From assembly GCA_018136815.1 (NCBI GenBank), contig CM030942.1:2501-51475 (forward strand): a DNA stretch of 48,975 bases, given 5' to 3'. The DNA comes from Isochrysis galbana (Eukaryota; Haptophyta; Isochrysidales; Isochrysidaceae). A program made the position numbers and the translations under genes. Below the pieces are notes generated by a model. That model was not told where the DNA came from. It saw nothing but the letters and a program-made list of their open reading frames with translations, and did not search any database. Of this stretch, positions 10,166-20,048 are shown in pieces. Position 1 is the stretch's first letter. The number at the start of each line of letters is the position of its first letter.

Positions 10166-10292
10166 AGAAGCTTTGACGGCCTCTCTCTCTTATAATTTTA
10201 ACAAGATCTAATGTTAAACAACTACAATACAACTGTGGACATTTGATCGCTCAATTCTACTGATGTCCCACTATTGACGGAACGACACCTAG

Positions 10293-11430
10293 CTAGAGGG
10301 CGTTGACCTCGAGCCAGACTTCTTGTCCAAGAGCGCCTCCGGGCCGTGGGAAATTCTCGTAACAGCGGACTGCGCCAATCAATTTCGCGAAAAATACAAA
10401 GACGTAGCGGATTTCCGCAAGGCAGGCATCCCGTGCCCGATAGCGGTTAAATAAACTTCTTAATAGTCTCACCGCACACGCGGCCGTGGACCCTCTACTT
10501 TCTACTCACGCAGCAAAACTTTCTACACCCCCACTCCCCCGGCCCTTTCCCCCCCGCCATCAGGCGACTCCCCCCGTGCACTACTAGGGGGATAGGGGAA
10601 AAGGGCTTAGATATGGTCCGGTGGCCCGCGCCCCCCCCCGGTGATCCGTTCTCTCCTTCCTCCTACGCCTACCGGGCTGGGGGCGTCCTCAGTCCCGACT
10701 TATCCCGTAAACAGGTGCGGGACTTACCTATTTTTCGGTGGGCGGAGCTCTCGCTCCGCCCACCCCCTTCTCCGCGCTCTCTCTCCTCTCTCCTGCGGCA
10801 CGCGCGATGGCGTGCCTGCGACAGGCCAGCAGCTGCCTGCTGGCGACCCCTGGAGGCTCCTGGAGGCCAGCTCAGGGGGCAGAGGAGGCTGGGGCTGGGC
10901 CCTGGTCTCCCCTGCCTCTCCCTCGCTGGCGCTCCTGAGCCTCAGGGGCCCCCAATCTGCACCTGTCTGCCTGTCGAACAGGGGGGGAGGGGGGGTTGGA
11001 GCGATGGGCTGGCCACGACAGGCCAGGACGAGCGAATCAGGCGAGCCTGTCCGTGGGAAAGTGGGTCAGCAGGGCAGTGGCCTCCTGGCAAGCCATCAGG
11101 CATGCCAGGAGGATGGGTGGTTCCTCCCCAACGGCAGGGGAGGAGTGGAGAGAGGGGGGGGCTCGTGCCCCCCCATGGGTCAACCAAGTATAAACTTAGT
11201 TGTGCCCGATAGCGGTTAAATACCAAACGCTCGATGAGAAGACTAAGAGCCTCCCCCGAGCATCGGACAAGGCGATAGCCGGCGCCTTTAGGGACGTCTC
11301 GGCGCATCTAGTGGTACGCAACTACAAGTTCGAGCTGAAAAGCCACATCACCATCAGCACCCTCGCCAAGGCGGTCGAAAACCACGGCTTCTACTTCATC
11401 CAAGGAAATCAGGAGCGGACTAAGATCAGC
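10293..11430 (+). pseudogene. LINE ORF1, central part, split by a SINE
   Basis: Reads from LEGVDLEPDF through GPWEILVTAD to PIAVK at 10453. After the SINE (10454-11201) and the second target-site copy it continues in frame from 11223 (YQTLDEKTKS ... TLAKAVENHGFYFIQGNQER). With the SINE and one repeat copy ignored the frame has no stop, so the SINE inserted into a still-open ORF1. It aligns to residues of the 22817-24364 ORF1 such as FDPIKAYKTKTRHLASALER and GFHVLRGNQQRVK. Such ORF1 proteins usually bind RNA. Confidence 0.7.
10454..11201 (-). mobile_element. SINE-like retroposon, 21-bp target duplication
   Basis: 748-bp insertion on the minus strand, flanked by perfect 21-bp repeats at 10433-10453 and 11202-11222 (start GTGCCCGATAGCGGTT). 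Its 5' end is exactly the stem-loop AACTAAGT-ATAA type (11182-11201, read on the minus strand with loop TTAT), followed by CCCATGG and a G7/C7 hairpin. Its 3' tail (10454-10540, minus strand, ending TTAAGAAGTT) is nearly the same as 38490-38560. A 5' end with a stem-loop and a long target duplication fits target-primed reverse transcription. Confidence 0.8.
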
Positions 11431-11431
11431 C

Positions 11432-11524
11432 TACCTAGACGAGACGGGCGAACCCGGACTGCTCTTAGCGCTAGACTGGGAGAAAGCCTTCGACAGAGTC
11501 AACTATGTCCGCATGAGTGAATGA
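11432..11524 (+). pseudogene. LINE reverse transcriptase fragment
   Basis: Short frame reading YLDETGEPGLLLALDWEKAF then DRVNYVRM. LLLALDWEKAFDRV is the classic non-LTR reverse transcriptase block with the first catalytic Asp (compare the general F-D-x-x-KAFDRV pattern). It follows ORF1 directly without an endonuclease region, so this copy has a large internal deletion. It stops at TGA 11522-11524. Confidence 0.7.
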
Positions 11525-12317
11525 ATCAGCTTGAGGATCTTGTTTTGAATAGAACGGGTGTGTGCGCGCGGGCTTCGATGTGCGCGCGCGGGCTCCGCAG
11601 CTGTATGTGGCGTCGATGCCGCAGTTGGAGTGAAGGTGTGTGCGTGCAGTGCACAGTGCAGGTGCCTGCTTATTTTTCCCGATAACATGGGTGGTGTGCC
11701 CCACCACTTGATCAATTTATTTTGGCTCTCAACTGCTTGCAATCCCACGCGAGCACGAGCACGATCAACAGTCAACAGCCACCTTGGCGGGCTACTGGCC
11801 GCCCAGCGCGCCCCGTTCACCGTGTCTTCACCTGCACCTGCAGTTCCTGCACTCTCACCTTCACCTGCACCTTCACTGAAGAAAAAACTTCGGACCAGCA
11901 CCTTCCCAGTTGGAAAAATTTTTTATTCCTAGCGCTACCGCCCTAGCATTTGCATCATCATTGCTTGCATCGTAGACGCACGCTCATCTCGCCGCGAGGG
12001 GCGAGGAGCGAGGAGGGGGAGAGCCAGGCGGCGCGCGGCAGTGGGCAGTGGGCAGAGACAGGGGGGGCGCACGCCCCCCCCCCAGGGGCCAGGGGGTGGG
12101 GGATTTTAAGCGTCGTAGGTCGCTGTTGGGGCATGCAGCCGGCGTCAGCGAGCTGACTAGGCGGGGGGGGGAAATAGTAGTAATAGGACTTTAAAACTAC
12201 CACAGGCCGCCCACTGCCCACTGGCCCATGCTGGCTGTGTCCACGGAGCAGTACCTCTGTGAGGGTCGCGAGCCATGCGGTGGGCGCCCCTCGTGAACTC
12301 GTCTATCCTCTCTATCC
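11525..12317. other. Intergenic
   Basis: No gene supported. There is a GTGCGCGCGCGGGCT duplication at 11558-11600. Near 12060-12090 a G7/C9 inverted tract resembles a SINE 5' hairpin. Confidence 0.4.
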
Positions 12318-12908
12318 GTGGCCCAGCCATACGTCATCAGGATTGGATGCTTGTCCAGCGATCATCTTGTCATGGCGCGTCGAGTAACGAACAGAGCAGC
12401 TCGTCAAGGTGGAGTCTCTCTTCTCCCTTCAAAGGGGAAGGAAGCCTGCCACACGCCCAGCGATCCGGCCAAAAAATTCGACGTCCCAGACAAGAGCTGA
12501 CTTGACGATTATGCACGGTAAATTTCATGGCAAAATCTGGCTTTCATGCGCGAAATCTGTAGTAAAGGGTTCCCTTATCAGGGTCTTCCTTCTCGAGCAC
12601 CACGACTGGCAGTGCACCTTTGAGATGATCAATGCAGCTTCGACCATGAATTGCATTGCGTTTGTAGGGGTGCTACATCCAAATTCCCACGTACTGCCTT
12701 GCTCCCGCGAACCATATGCTGGATTGAGGAATGGTCGGGTGAACATATCGACCCATGTTCCCCTTTTGTTGAGCAGATTTTGGAGCTTGGCAAACCCAAG
12801 AATCAGGCCCTACTCAGTGGCTGGTGGAAGAATGTGGCTCTGTCGAAGTTGCCAGATCGGCCTTGGCGCTCACCTTTTCAGATGCTGTGTCAGATGTGCG
12901 AACACTAA
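12318..12908 (+). pseudogene. Decayed gene of unknown origin
   Basis: One frame reads protein-like for almost 200 codons but is broken by stops near 12498, 12519 and 12621. Blocks include MAQPYVIRIGCLSSDH, LPRTICWIEEWSGEHIDPC and GWWKNVALSKLPDRPWRSPF. No family recognised. Intronic stops or a relic of a mobile-element gene are both possible. Confidence 0.3.
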
Positions 12909-14640
12909 GTCTCAATCAGGTTGAGGTAGCTTGACTAGCTTTGCCATTGACAAGGACAAGCATGCTGAGGCATCCGCCACTCGAGCATCATTAACCAGTG
13001 AGGGCCATCATTGACATTATCGATGGCTATCCTCAGCATATATGCAGAGGACAGAGTGCGTGCCTTCCCTCTGCATGGCTGCGGACCTTGTCCATTGTGC
13101 TGTGGAATGATGCCTGTTATGCGTGTCCGACTGGTTGTGCGAAAGCGGACATCCGAGTGGTGATGACAAATGGGTCTGACCTGGCATCCTTGGTTTCCTG
13201 GCCTACCCTGAAAGTGCATTTGGGTTGAATTTAATTCACGAGCAGTCACGCCTGCACCTTCTTGCCTCGTGTCCTACAGGTTGCTATCACTACAATCGGC
13301 ATCTACGCATCGCCGCATTGAGCGGCAAGGACCCTTTACATCTTGCTGCCATGACTATTGGCATTGCTGAATGATATGCTCAACCTTTGTGAAAGAGCTT
13401 CTGACACATCTTTTTTGAATTCCGGACAGTCATTGGCTGGCCCGCTTCTTCCATGAAATTTGGGGTGTATATTGCTGCATCTCGATCGCTTTTCTCCCCG
13501 TAGCTCGTCGAAAGGCGAACAGCTGACTCTACGACTAGTATTACCCTAGGGGCGCCCGTACGGATTTGCTTTTGCATCAAGGTGTTGTTTTTGCGCCGCG
13601 TAGTTGCAAAGCATCCACCGACTATGGAGTTGTGGGACAATTCGTGAAAATTCGCCGCGTTTACATGCGCCAGTGCTTGAAAACTTTGAAGATGCCAAGG
13701 GTTTTGCCCTTTCCTTTTCATTCGCAGCCCCCCCCCCCCCCCCCCGCGAGGCGGCAGGATTTCTTGCCACCGCACTGCCACCGCACATACGAAGTGGTGC
13801 CAGCGCCTTTTCATATGTACTAGTATATGAACAAGTAAAACAATGCAACCTTGAAACCTTGTTTAATGCATGCATTTCGCAAAACTCGGCTCTTCTCTCT
13901 TCTCGGTCCCACTCGCGGCGTCGCACTGCGCGCCCGCCTCACTGCCACTGCGCCAGCATGGCGATCGCTCTTGCAACAAAAAGACTCGTTCGGCCTCGCC
14001 GCTGTGCCTCATAGGAGTGGATCTGCATGGTGCAGCCATTGGCCATTGAGGCATTTAACCATGCAGTCCAGGCGGCCCGCTGCACTCGCGCGAGTGGATG
14101 CGCACCGCTCGCCGCCGACAGAGGTGACATCACGCGCCAATCGAAGCCGCTGCGCTGACAGAGGACTCAAAGATCGAATTTTTCGAAGACGGACGAAGAC
14201 AACTCGTCGCTCAAATTCAAAACGAGTGATTGTTGAGCACACATTCGCGCACCTGCATTTCGAAGGCTGTCCTTCCGGTACGAACGGTGCTCTCAGACGC
14301 TCACTCTCCTTAGGCGGCTTGCCTTCATTTGGTCTCCTTTCCCTCAGGGTTTCTTCCGGACGGCGACGTGAGTGAATGAAACGGTCGCACTCCTGTTTTT
14401 TTTTTGGGAGCGAATAAACACAAGTCCCTCAGCATAAAAAAGAAAGAGAACACCAATGCCCATTCTCGGAATATTCGCATCGGCCAACGAGGTCAAGAGT
14501 GCCCAACGCTCCGCTTTCTCACACTCGCGTTCGGCCATCGACTAGGGTGCATGCTCGCGTCAATGGCGCCGTGTCAGTTTGGAAGCGAGAAGACCCTCTC
14601 GGAAGACCACCTCCCGCTGCGGTAGTCAGATGTACATCAG
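12909..14640. other. Intergenic
   Basis: No gene supported. It has moderate GC, a C-tract at 13728-13745 and the second 46-bp repeat at 14312-14357. The left part of the second TIR element may begin here, but I found no matching end. Confidence 0.35.
14312..14357 (+). repeat. 46-bp dispersed repeat, copy 2
   Basis: Identical to 1244-1289. Confidence 0.7.
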
Positions 14641-14724
14641 AGGCGGGTGACATGTCTGAGCAAGTACGCGACACGCGTGCTGTGTTTTGCAATGCAGAAA
14701 AACTCATACTGCCTCATCACCTGC

Positions 14725-14910
14725 AGGCGCTGCGCGACGCTGTTGACCGCGGAAACTTCCATGCGCACGCACGGAGTCCCCGCGGGGGGTTTGCACGGCG
14801 TGCGCTTGATGAAACTTTCCACGCACGGGATCCCCGCGCTGTCGAGTCGAGCGGAGCCGGAGGGCTCTGAGCCACTCCGTCGCGAGCAGCACCGGCGGCT
14901 AGCGCGGCGC
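14725..14910. repeat. Repeat E and repeat A fragments
   Basis: Contains GCGCACGCACGG and GCACGGCGTGCG as in repeat E, then the repeat A core CACCGGCGGCTAGCGCGGCG at 14891-14910. It probably belongs to the TIR element whose right end is at 16404. Confidence 0.5.
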
Positions 14911-14942
14911 TTTGGCCCTCCTCCCCACCGGGAGTCGGGTGA

Positions 14943-15347
14943 ATGAAATTCTGGACTGGGTCGGGCAACCCCATTTGGGTGTCTGGACGGGGAACGAACG
15001 GCGAACGAAGGGCTGTGGGGCGGCGAGGCGCTCCTAGCGGCCCTAGTGTGTTGGGCCCCAAGACCAAGTACATTGGAGACGAGGCGGCCGTCGCGTACCT
15101 CTGCCTCTGCATGGAATACATGATGGCGGTCGCGTACGCTGAAACGAATCCCATGGTGCAAGTGCACCGAGCAGCTGGCAAACTCTACATGGAGAACAAG
15201 AAGGCCGTCCTCGCACGCGTCACGGACCTCGCCACCCAAGATCAGCCAAGCGACATCGTCGCCTGCCAGAAGAACGACATCGACAATAGGATCGAGGAGG
15301 AGGGGTGCGAGAAAAAGACGAAGAAAATGAAAACTCAGCCTGCGTAG
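14943..15347 (+). CDS. Hypothetical ORF, likely in a TIR element
   Basis: 134 codons from ATG, directly after an in-frame TGA. The central part (GDEAAVAYLCLCMEYMMAVA, QVHRAAGKLYMENKKAVLAR) is helical-looking, and the C-terminus is Lys-rich (KKTKKMKTQPA). Not recognised. It lies between repeat E fragments and the TIR-like end at 16404, with a SINE inserted between, so it is probably carried by that element. It does not look like a transposase catalytic domain. Confidence 0.35.
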   Translation: MKFWTGSGNPIWVSGRGTNGERRAVGRRGAPSGPSVLGPKTKYIGDEAAVAYLCLCMEYMMAVAYAETNPMVQVHRAAGKLYMENKKAVLARVTDLATQDQPSDIVACQKNDIDNRIEEEGCEKKTKKMKTQPA

Positions 15348-15432
15348 CTTGGGGTTGGTTACCGGGGTGGGGGAAGTTGCTCCGCGTCCTTGTATGTCGT
15401 GATTAGCGTTGTACTCTCATCGTTGTAATAAT

Positions 15433-16308
15433 TCAACTAAGTTTATACTTAGTTCGCCCATGGGGGGGCACGAGCCCACCTCTCTCTCCACTCCTCCCCT
15501 GCCATGGGGGAGGAACCACCCACTCTCCTGGCACGCCTGATGGCTTGCCAGGAGCACACAGCCCTGCTGACCCATTCCTCTCCCCACAGGCCCGCCTGAC
15601 TCGCCCGCCCTGGCCCGTCGTGGCCTGCCCATCCCTCTGACCAAACCCTCCTCCCCCTGGGCCCCCCTGATCAGGACCCCCCAGCCAGCTCCAGTCGACC
15701 CGCAGGGGCTCGAGAGCCAGCGAGGGAGAGGCAGGAGGGGTCAGGGCCATGCCCCAGCCTCACCTGCCCCCTGAGCTGTGCTCCGAGGCCCCTGCCGGCC
15801 TCCTGGGGACCTGAAGAGGGGCCGCAGGCGCGCGCCATGGGCCCCCGCCGCAGGGAAGAGAGGAGGAAAAGGGAAGAGGGAGGGGAGGGGGGAGCGGCAG
15901 CTCTCCCCTCCGGCAGAAACGTGTCTTCTCGCCCCGTTTGGGTAAGAGAAGACGGGGGCGCCAGAGCCAGGAGGGAAGGGCCGCGGCTCGCCGCGGCCAC
16001 TCGCTCTAGCGAGGGAGATTAGCGCTTCTGGGCTCCTATCTCACGAATGCCCCCCCCCCCTGCGTTGCTTTTACCCGAAAGGGGTTTTCCCCCAGCGTGG
16101 ACTCGAGGAGAGGACGCGCTGGGGTGCGCGGGGCCGGTGCATGCACTGGGGGGAGGACAAATATCGAGGGGAGGGGGCAGTGCCCCCACCCCCCGGTATC
16201 ACTCGGACACTTGGCCCGTCAGGCATGGCGGGATTCCGGGACTGAGACGTTATGTCCAATTAGCTAGTGGGGTTGGCTAGGATATAACATTGATTATTAT
16301 TATTAATA
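15433..16308 (+). mobile_element. SINE-like retroposon type I, 16-bp duplication
   Basis: 876-bp element between perfect 16-bp direct repeats (15417-15432 and 16309-16324, TCATCGTTGTAATAAT). It starts TC then stem-loop AACTAAGT-TTAT-ACTTAGTT (15435-15454), CGCCCATGG and a G7...C6 hairpin, and ends with an (ATT)n tail (TTGATTATTATTATTAATA). It is nearly identical to 28239-29124 and, in reverse, to 30129-30990. It has no convincing ORF. Length and tail are unusual for a tRNA-derived SINE, and I see no A/B box promoter. Confidence 0.85.
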
Positions 16309-16375
16309 TCATCGTTGTAATAATAATACTCTGGGGAATTGTTGTGGCCTAAAAAGAAAATACGCACTTCTGGAT

Positions 16376-16404
16376 CTGGCCCTCTTTTGACGGAACGCGA
16401 CTTT
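16376..16404 (+). repeat. TIR-element end (left-type, reversed)
   Basis: CCTCTTTTGACGGAACGCGACTTTT preceded by CCTAAAAAGAAAA, matching the reverse complement of 7395-7430 and the end at 33823-33851. The element body would extend to the left and include the SINE at 15433-16308. Confidence 0.65.
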
Positions 16405-16910
16405 TACCCTCCGAGTTACTACCCCTATGGTCCAAGCCCTTTCCCTCCTAGCAACTACCCACACTCTTCGAGCTCCTTCCCTCCGAGCCCTTTCCCGCCA
16501 AGCCCCTACCCTCCTCCTGGCCCCTACCCCTACCTTCCAACCTCCTACCACCCTCCAATGCACCCTGTGCTTGGTAGTGGTGGTGCGATCCATCCGCCCC
16601 TACCTACCATTATCACATTGGCCGCATGCCGCACCATCATGGCTCCCACATGCACACCACACTCCTCAACCACCAGCACAACAACCTTGGCCCCCAGGGC
16701 AGATAGACTAGTTGAGGCAGCAACCAGAGGCATTGCTAGCGGTAGAAAGGCGGAGGCGCGTACGTACTGAGGGAGGCTCAGCTTGAGATGGAGCAGAAAT
16801 TGTCCGATGAGCGGCGTCAGCGACGCAGAGAACTCGAGCTCACCGAGATTAGCAAACTGAACCGGTTAGAAGAGGAGGAGCTCTTGGCTCGTCGCGGTAT
16901 GTATGGGCGG
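16405..16910 (+). pseudogene. Broken Pro/Tyr-rich gene
   Basis: Begins right after the TIR end. The first frame reads YPPSYYPYGPSPFPPSNYP and similar Pro/Ser/Tyr repeats. A second frame gives a His-rich stretch (GRMPHHHGSHMHTTLLNHQH). A third gives a charged helix (EAQLEMEQKLSDERRQRRRE ... RLEEEELLARR) followed by a good donor, CGCG|GTATGT, at about 16895. The frame changes and stops suggest decay after the TIR insertion, or unrecognised introns. Function unknown. Confidence 0.35.
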
Positions 16911-18171
16911 GGGGTTGTAGATTAGATATGTGCTTGCTTCTTGCGTGTATGTGCATGTACATTGTGCGGGGACGGTGTGTGTGTAGGAGTAGCATGTCTA
17001 CACATTTTGTGCACACTTTCTCTTCTTTCTTTTTTTAAATCTATGCTAGCCATTCATGTTCATGTTTCAAAGTAGCTATTGAAAAACTCTTTTTAAAACA
17101 AACACAAACCCGTCATTTTATGGTTTCCGGCCGACAATTATGGTCTTCGACCGACGGTCGTTCACCCGAGCGGTTCGCCCTCAAAGGGCCTCGCTCCAGT
17201 CGCAGCAATGGCCCCCGCCCCCGCATGGCCTGCCGCGTGTGGGCCGTCTGTAGTCTCGCGCGGGGTGAATGCAAAAGGGGTCTTCTGCAACGCTCGCCTC
17301 GCGCGAGGGGGAAGAGAAAAGCCCCCCCCCCCTCCTCGGGGAGAGGTGGACGAGTCAAATCCGGACGGCGGTACCACTGTATTAGAGGTCGGTGGGTTTT
17401 TTTCACCGGGGGGGGGGGGGGGGGGGGACAGCTGCCGCCTCGCCGGTGGGAGGGGGGGAGGGAACGCTGCGAATTATTGCATGGTTTGTGGGTCGTCTCT
17501 TTGCGCGATCAAACGGGCAGGACTGAACACTATTTACACTTGCGCTAGGTAGTGCTGGCCGCAAACCTTGTGATTGGGCGGATAGTGTGCGATTGCTAGG
17601 TACTTCACATCTACGCAAAAAGGGGCACGAAGCATTGCTTGTAGTGGAAGGACCGCCAAACTTGTAGGTGTCAAATCTGGCGCCCGTCCTCAATCCGGGG
17701 ACGCTGAGCGCAGCTCTCTTCGCCTGTTAGTAAGCGCTCTCTTTTGGTGCGCTTGGTGCTGCAGCGGCCGTCATTGGGTCCGCGTCATGACTCTGGCTGC
17801 CGGTAGTTGAAGGCAGTCGCGACCGCGTAGGAGGCGAATTAAGCATCAGCAATAAGAAACTAGTACAGTCGGGCGGGTACCACTACGCGTCATAGATGAT
17901 TTCATGCGGTTTTCATCAGGTCAGCTGCACCACATCCAAAGATTAGGGGCGCATCGAGTCAAACGGACAGGCATAGAGGGCGTACCAAAGCGGCGCAGAA
18001 CTAGAATGCGTCATTTCCTGCCAAGAAAACGAGAGACCGCTACACCTTGAGAGTCGAATGCATGCCACCGTGAAAGCACCGGTCCTTCTCGGGCGAGACA
18101 AGGAGCGATCGTTCAAAAATGGCTTAAATGAGAGCGAATCACTTTCAGCTCTGCGGAGCCAACAGAGTAGC
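16911..18171. other. Intergenic
   Basis: No gene supported. A G-tract of about 19 lies at 17409-17427. The stretch upstream of 18171 is the 3' flank of the cysteine synthase gene. Confidence 0.4.
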
Positions 18172-20048
18172 TCAAGCGGCAAGCACAGGCTCTTTGCCTG
18201 GGATGAGTTGGAAAGAAGGCGTTGACTTTGCGATCTCGAGCTCCTCATCATTCATGTCCGCCTCAATATCCGCGTAGAGCGGCGTAGAAAGGTAACGCTC
18301 GCCTGTATCCGGCAGCATTGCCAAGATGACAGAACCTGGAGGTGCCTTCTTCGCTGTCTCCAACGCCGCCCACCTGCGAAAATTCAAGTGATGACGGGAA
18401 TGGTGTCATTCGTGTTGATAATTGAACAAGCATCCATACTGAACTTGCGAGTTGCGATGCCAGCTATGGATTCGATGGGAAAAGGATTCGCGAAGTCGGG
18501 CGATACAATGGGCAGGAGAATGTTACATTGTGCCTCCACCCGAGATGCCTGTAAGGATGCCTTCCTTGTTCGCCAGCGCCTTTGCAGTTGCGATGGCTTG
18601 TGCTCCGGGAATGGGTACGAGTTCATCATTCAATTTATCAGGCGCGTCTTCCAGGACCTACGAAGGCGGCCGTAGACAGTCGTGATGGTGCGAGATAAAT
18701 GGACACCGGAAGAGCACCAGCAAATCTTGATATGAAAACAATGGTTCTGCGGTGCCCATGTCGAGGTGCAGAGATACCAACTACAACCCGACCCCGATCA
18801 ACTTGGCCGTGCCCAATCTCTTGTTCGCCTGATAAGCCCACAAAAGCAAGCCAGCTCATGTGGGCAAGGGATGCCACCCTTCGAAATGTGCGCACCTTCG
18901 GGATGAAATCGGGCGTCCAGCCCTGGATGGGATGTGGTTTGAATGCAGGATGAGATGCTGCCGGTGAGCCGTCGGCATTGCGCTCAGTGGCGATGCCTGA
19001 TGCGAGCAGCCCGGCATCTTCGGGCTCAGCAAGGATGATTTTGACGTCAGGACGCTTCTTCTTGATCGCGCGCCCAGCGCCGTTGAATGTGCCACCTGTG
19101 CCATAACCAGTGACCCAATAATCAAGCCGCTTGCCAGAGAAGTCAGTCAGGATCTCGGGACCAGTTGTTGCCTCGTGGAACTTCCAGTTGGCTTCATTCT
19201 CAAATTGATGGCACAAGAACCAACCATGCTTTGCGCATAGCTCCTCTGCCTTGCGCACCATGCCGGTCCCCTTGCCTGCCTTTGGAGTGACGATGACCTT
19301 GGCGCCAAGCATCCGCATGAGTCGGCGCCGCTCGACGGAGAAGGGCTCAGCCATGCAGATCACACACTTGTAGCCTCGTTGGGCACACACCATCGCAACT
19401 GCAATGCCAGTGTTTCCAGACGTCGCCTCAACAACTGTATCGCCCGGCTTGAGCGCACCCCGCTCCTCAGCATCCTGAATGATCGCGAGCGCCAGTCGAT
19501 CCTTTACGCTAGAGAGCGGATTGAAAAACTCACACTTGACATAGATGTCTGACTCCGTCGGGTTGAGCTTCTCGCTTATCTTTACGACGGGAGCTACGGG
19601 AGCAGGTCAAGGTGGGATGTTGGCAAGAGTGGGACTGTGGGGAAAGACATGCGTTCCCTCGGCGCCCGCGTGGGAGAATGTAAACCAGGGAAGACTCAGA
19701 GAGGGCAGGAAGACGGCCAGGGCGAGAAGAAGCTGCCAAGAACAAATGCGACACCACAGGAAAGAGGGTGAATGTGAGGGTGAGAATCAGAGTAGAGAAT
19801 GCTTGGAAGCGCCGAACGAGCAGACAGATCTGTAATGCCCATGCCGGGAAGAAGGATATGGAAGAGGGAGAGTGCGGATGAAGCAGAGGCCAGGTCACGA
19901 GCAAAGCGCTGCGCAACTCACTATTTCCGATAGTCTTGGTGATGTCGTCATACAGGATGCCACGACCAGGTTTCTTCGGCCCTCCGATGAAATTGAGCGA
20001 CAGCGCCGGGGCCGCGAGGCCAAGGAGGAGGGGCGTAAGCTTGGCCAT
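18172..20048 (-). CDS. Cysteine synthase (O-acetylserine thiol-lyase), putative plastid form
   Basis: PLP enzyme making cysteine from O-acetylserine and sulfide. Exons on the minus strand: 20048-19922, 19593-18896, 18657-18527 and 18373-18172. All introns are GT-AG (328, 238 and 153 nt) and phases agree, giving 385 residues. IGN|TPVVKI, FFNPLSSVKDR (PLP Lys about 73), TSGNTGIAVA, GTGGTFNGAGRAIKKK and LTGISGGGTMWAALE are the family blocks in order. The chosen start, ATGGCCAAG, gives MAKLTPLLLGLAAPALS, a typical signal peptide, then a short Gly/Lys/Arg-rich stretch before the enzyme. In complex-plastid algae this arrangement fits plastid import through the ER. An upstream in-frame ATG near 20099 is possible but would bury the signal. 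The last block, ILAMLPDTGERYLSTPLY, is canonical. A cystathionine beta-synthase is less likely because no CBS domains follow. Confidence 0.92.

Larger units (their letters stand above)
7395..10289. mobile_element. TIR DNA element carrying an ankyrin gene
   Basis: Left end reads AAGTCGCGTTCCGTCAAAAG. The right end, read inward on the other strand, is GGTGTCGTTCCGTCAATAG. These form an imperfect terminal inverted repeat of about 20 bp. The element sits inside LINE ORF1: codons AAC AAG end at 7394 and CTA GAG GGC resume at 10293. This leaves a possible 3-bp target duplication (AAG/TAG, one mismatch). No transposase was recognised, so it is probably non-autonomous or carries an unfamiliar one. 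Contents are GC-rich palindromic repeats near both ends and an AT-richer ankyrin ORF in the middle. Related ends are at 16376-16404, 24838-24890 and 33823-33851. Confidence 0.65.
6505..11524 (+). mobile_element. Broken LINE-like element, nested insertions
   Basis: A non-LTR retrotransposon remnant starting with the stem-loop at 6508-6525. ORF1 starts at 6530 (MERAPPPALA), is broken by frameshift or deletion around 7012-7163, and resumes until 7394 (...AIVAHLNK). A TIR element (7395-10289) interrupts it. ORF1 then continues at 10293 (LEGVDLEPDF), is interrupted again by a SINE (10454-11201) and ends near 11430. There an internal deletion joins it to a reverse transcriptase scrap. The order matches the intact ORF1 at 22817-24364, which has LEGLDATPDG, GPWIFYV and GNQQRVKTTL where this copy has LEGVDLEPDF, GPWEILV and GNQERTKISL. 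Confidence 0.8.

Noticed and set aside
15432-16290. Open frames of 60-110 codons inside SINE copies
   Set aside because: GC-rich shadow frames without conserved protein sequence; the elements look non-coding.
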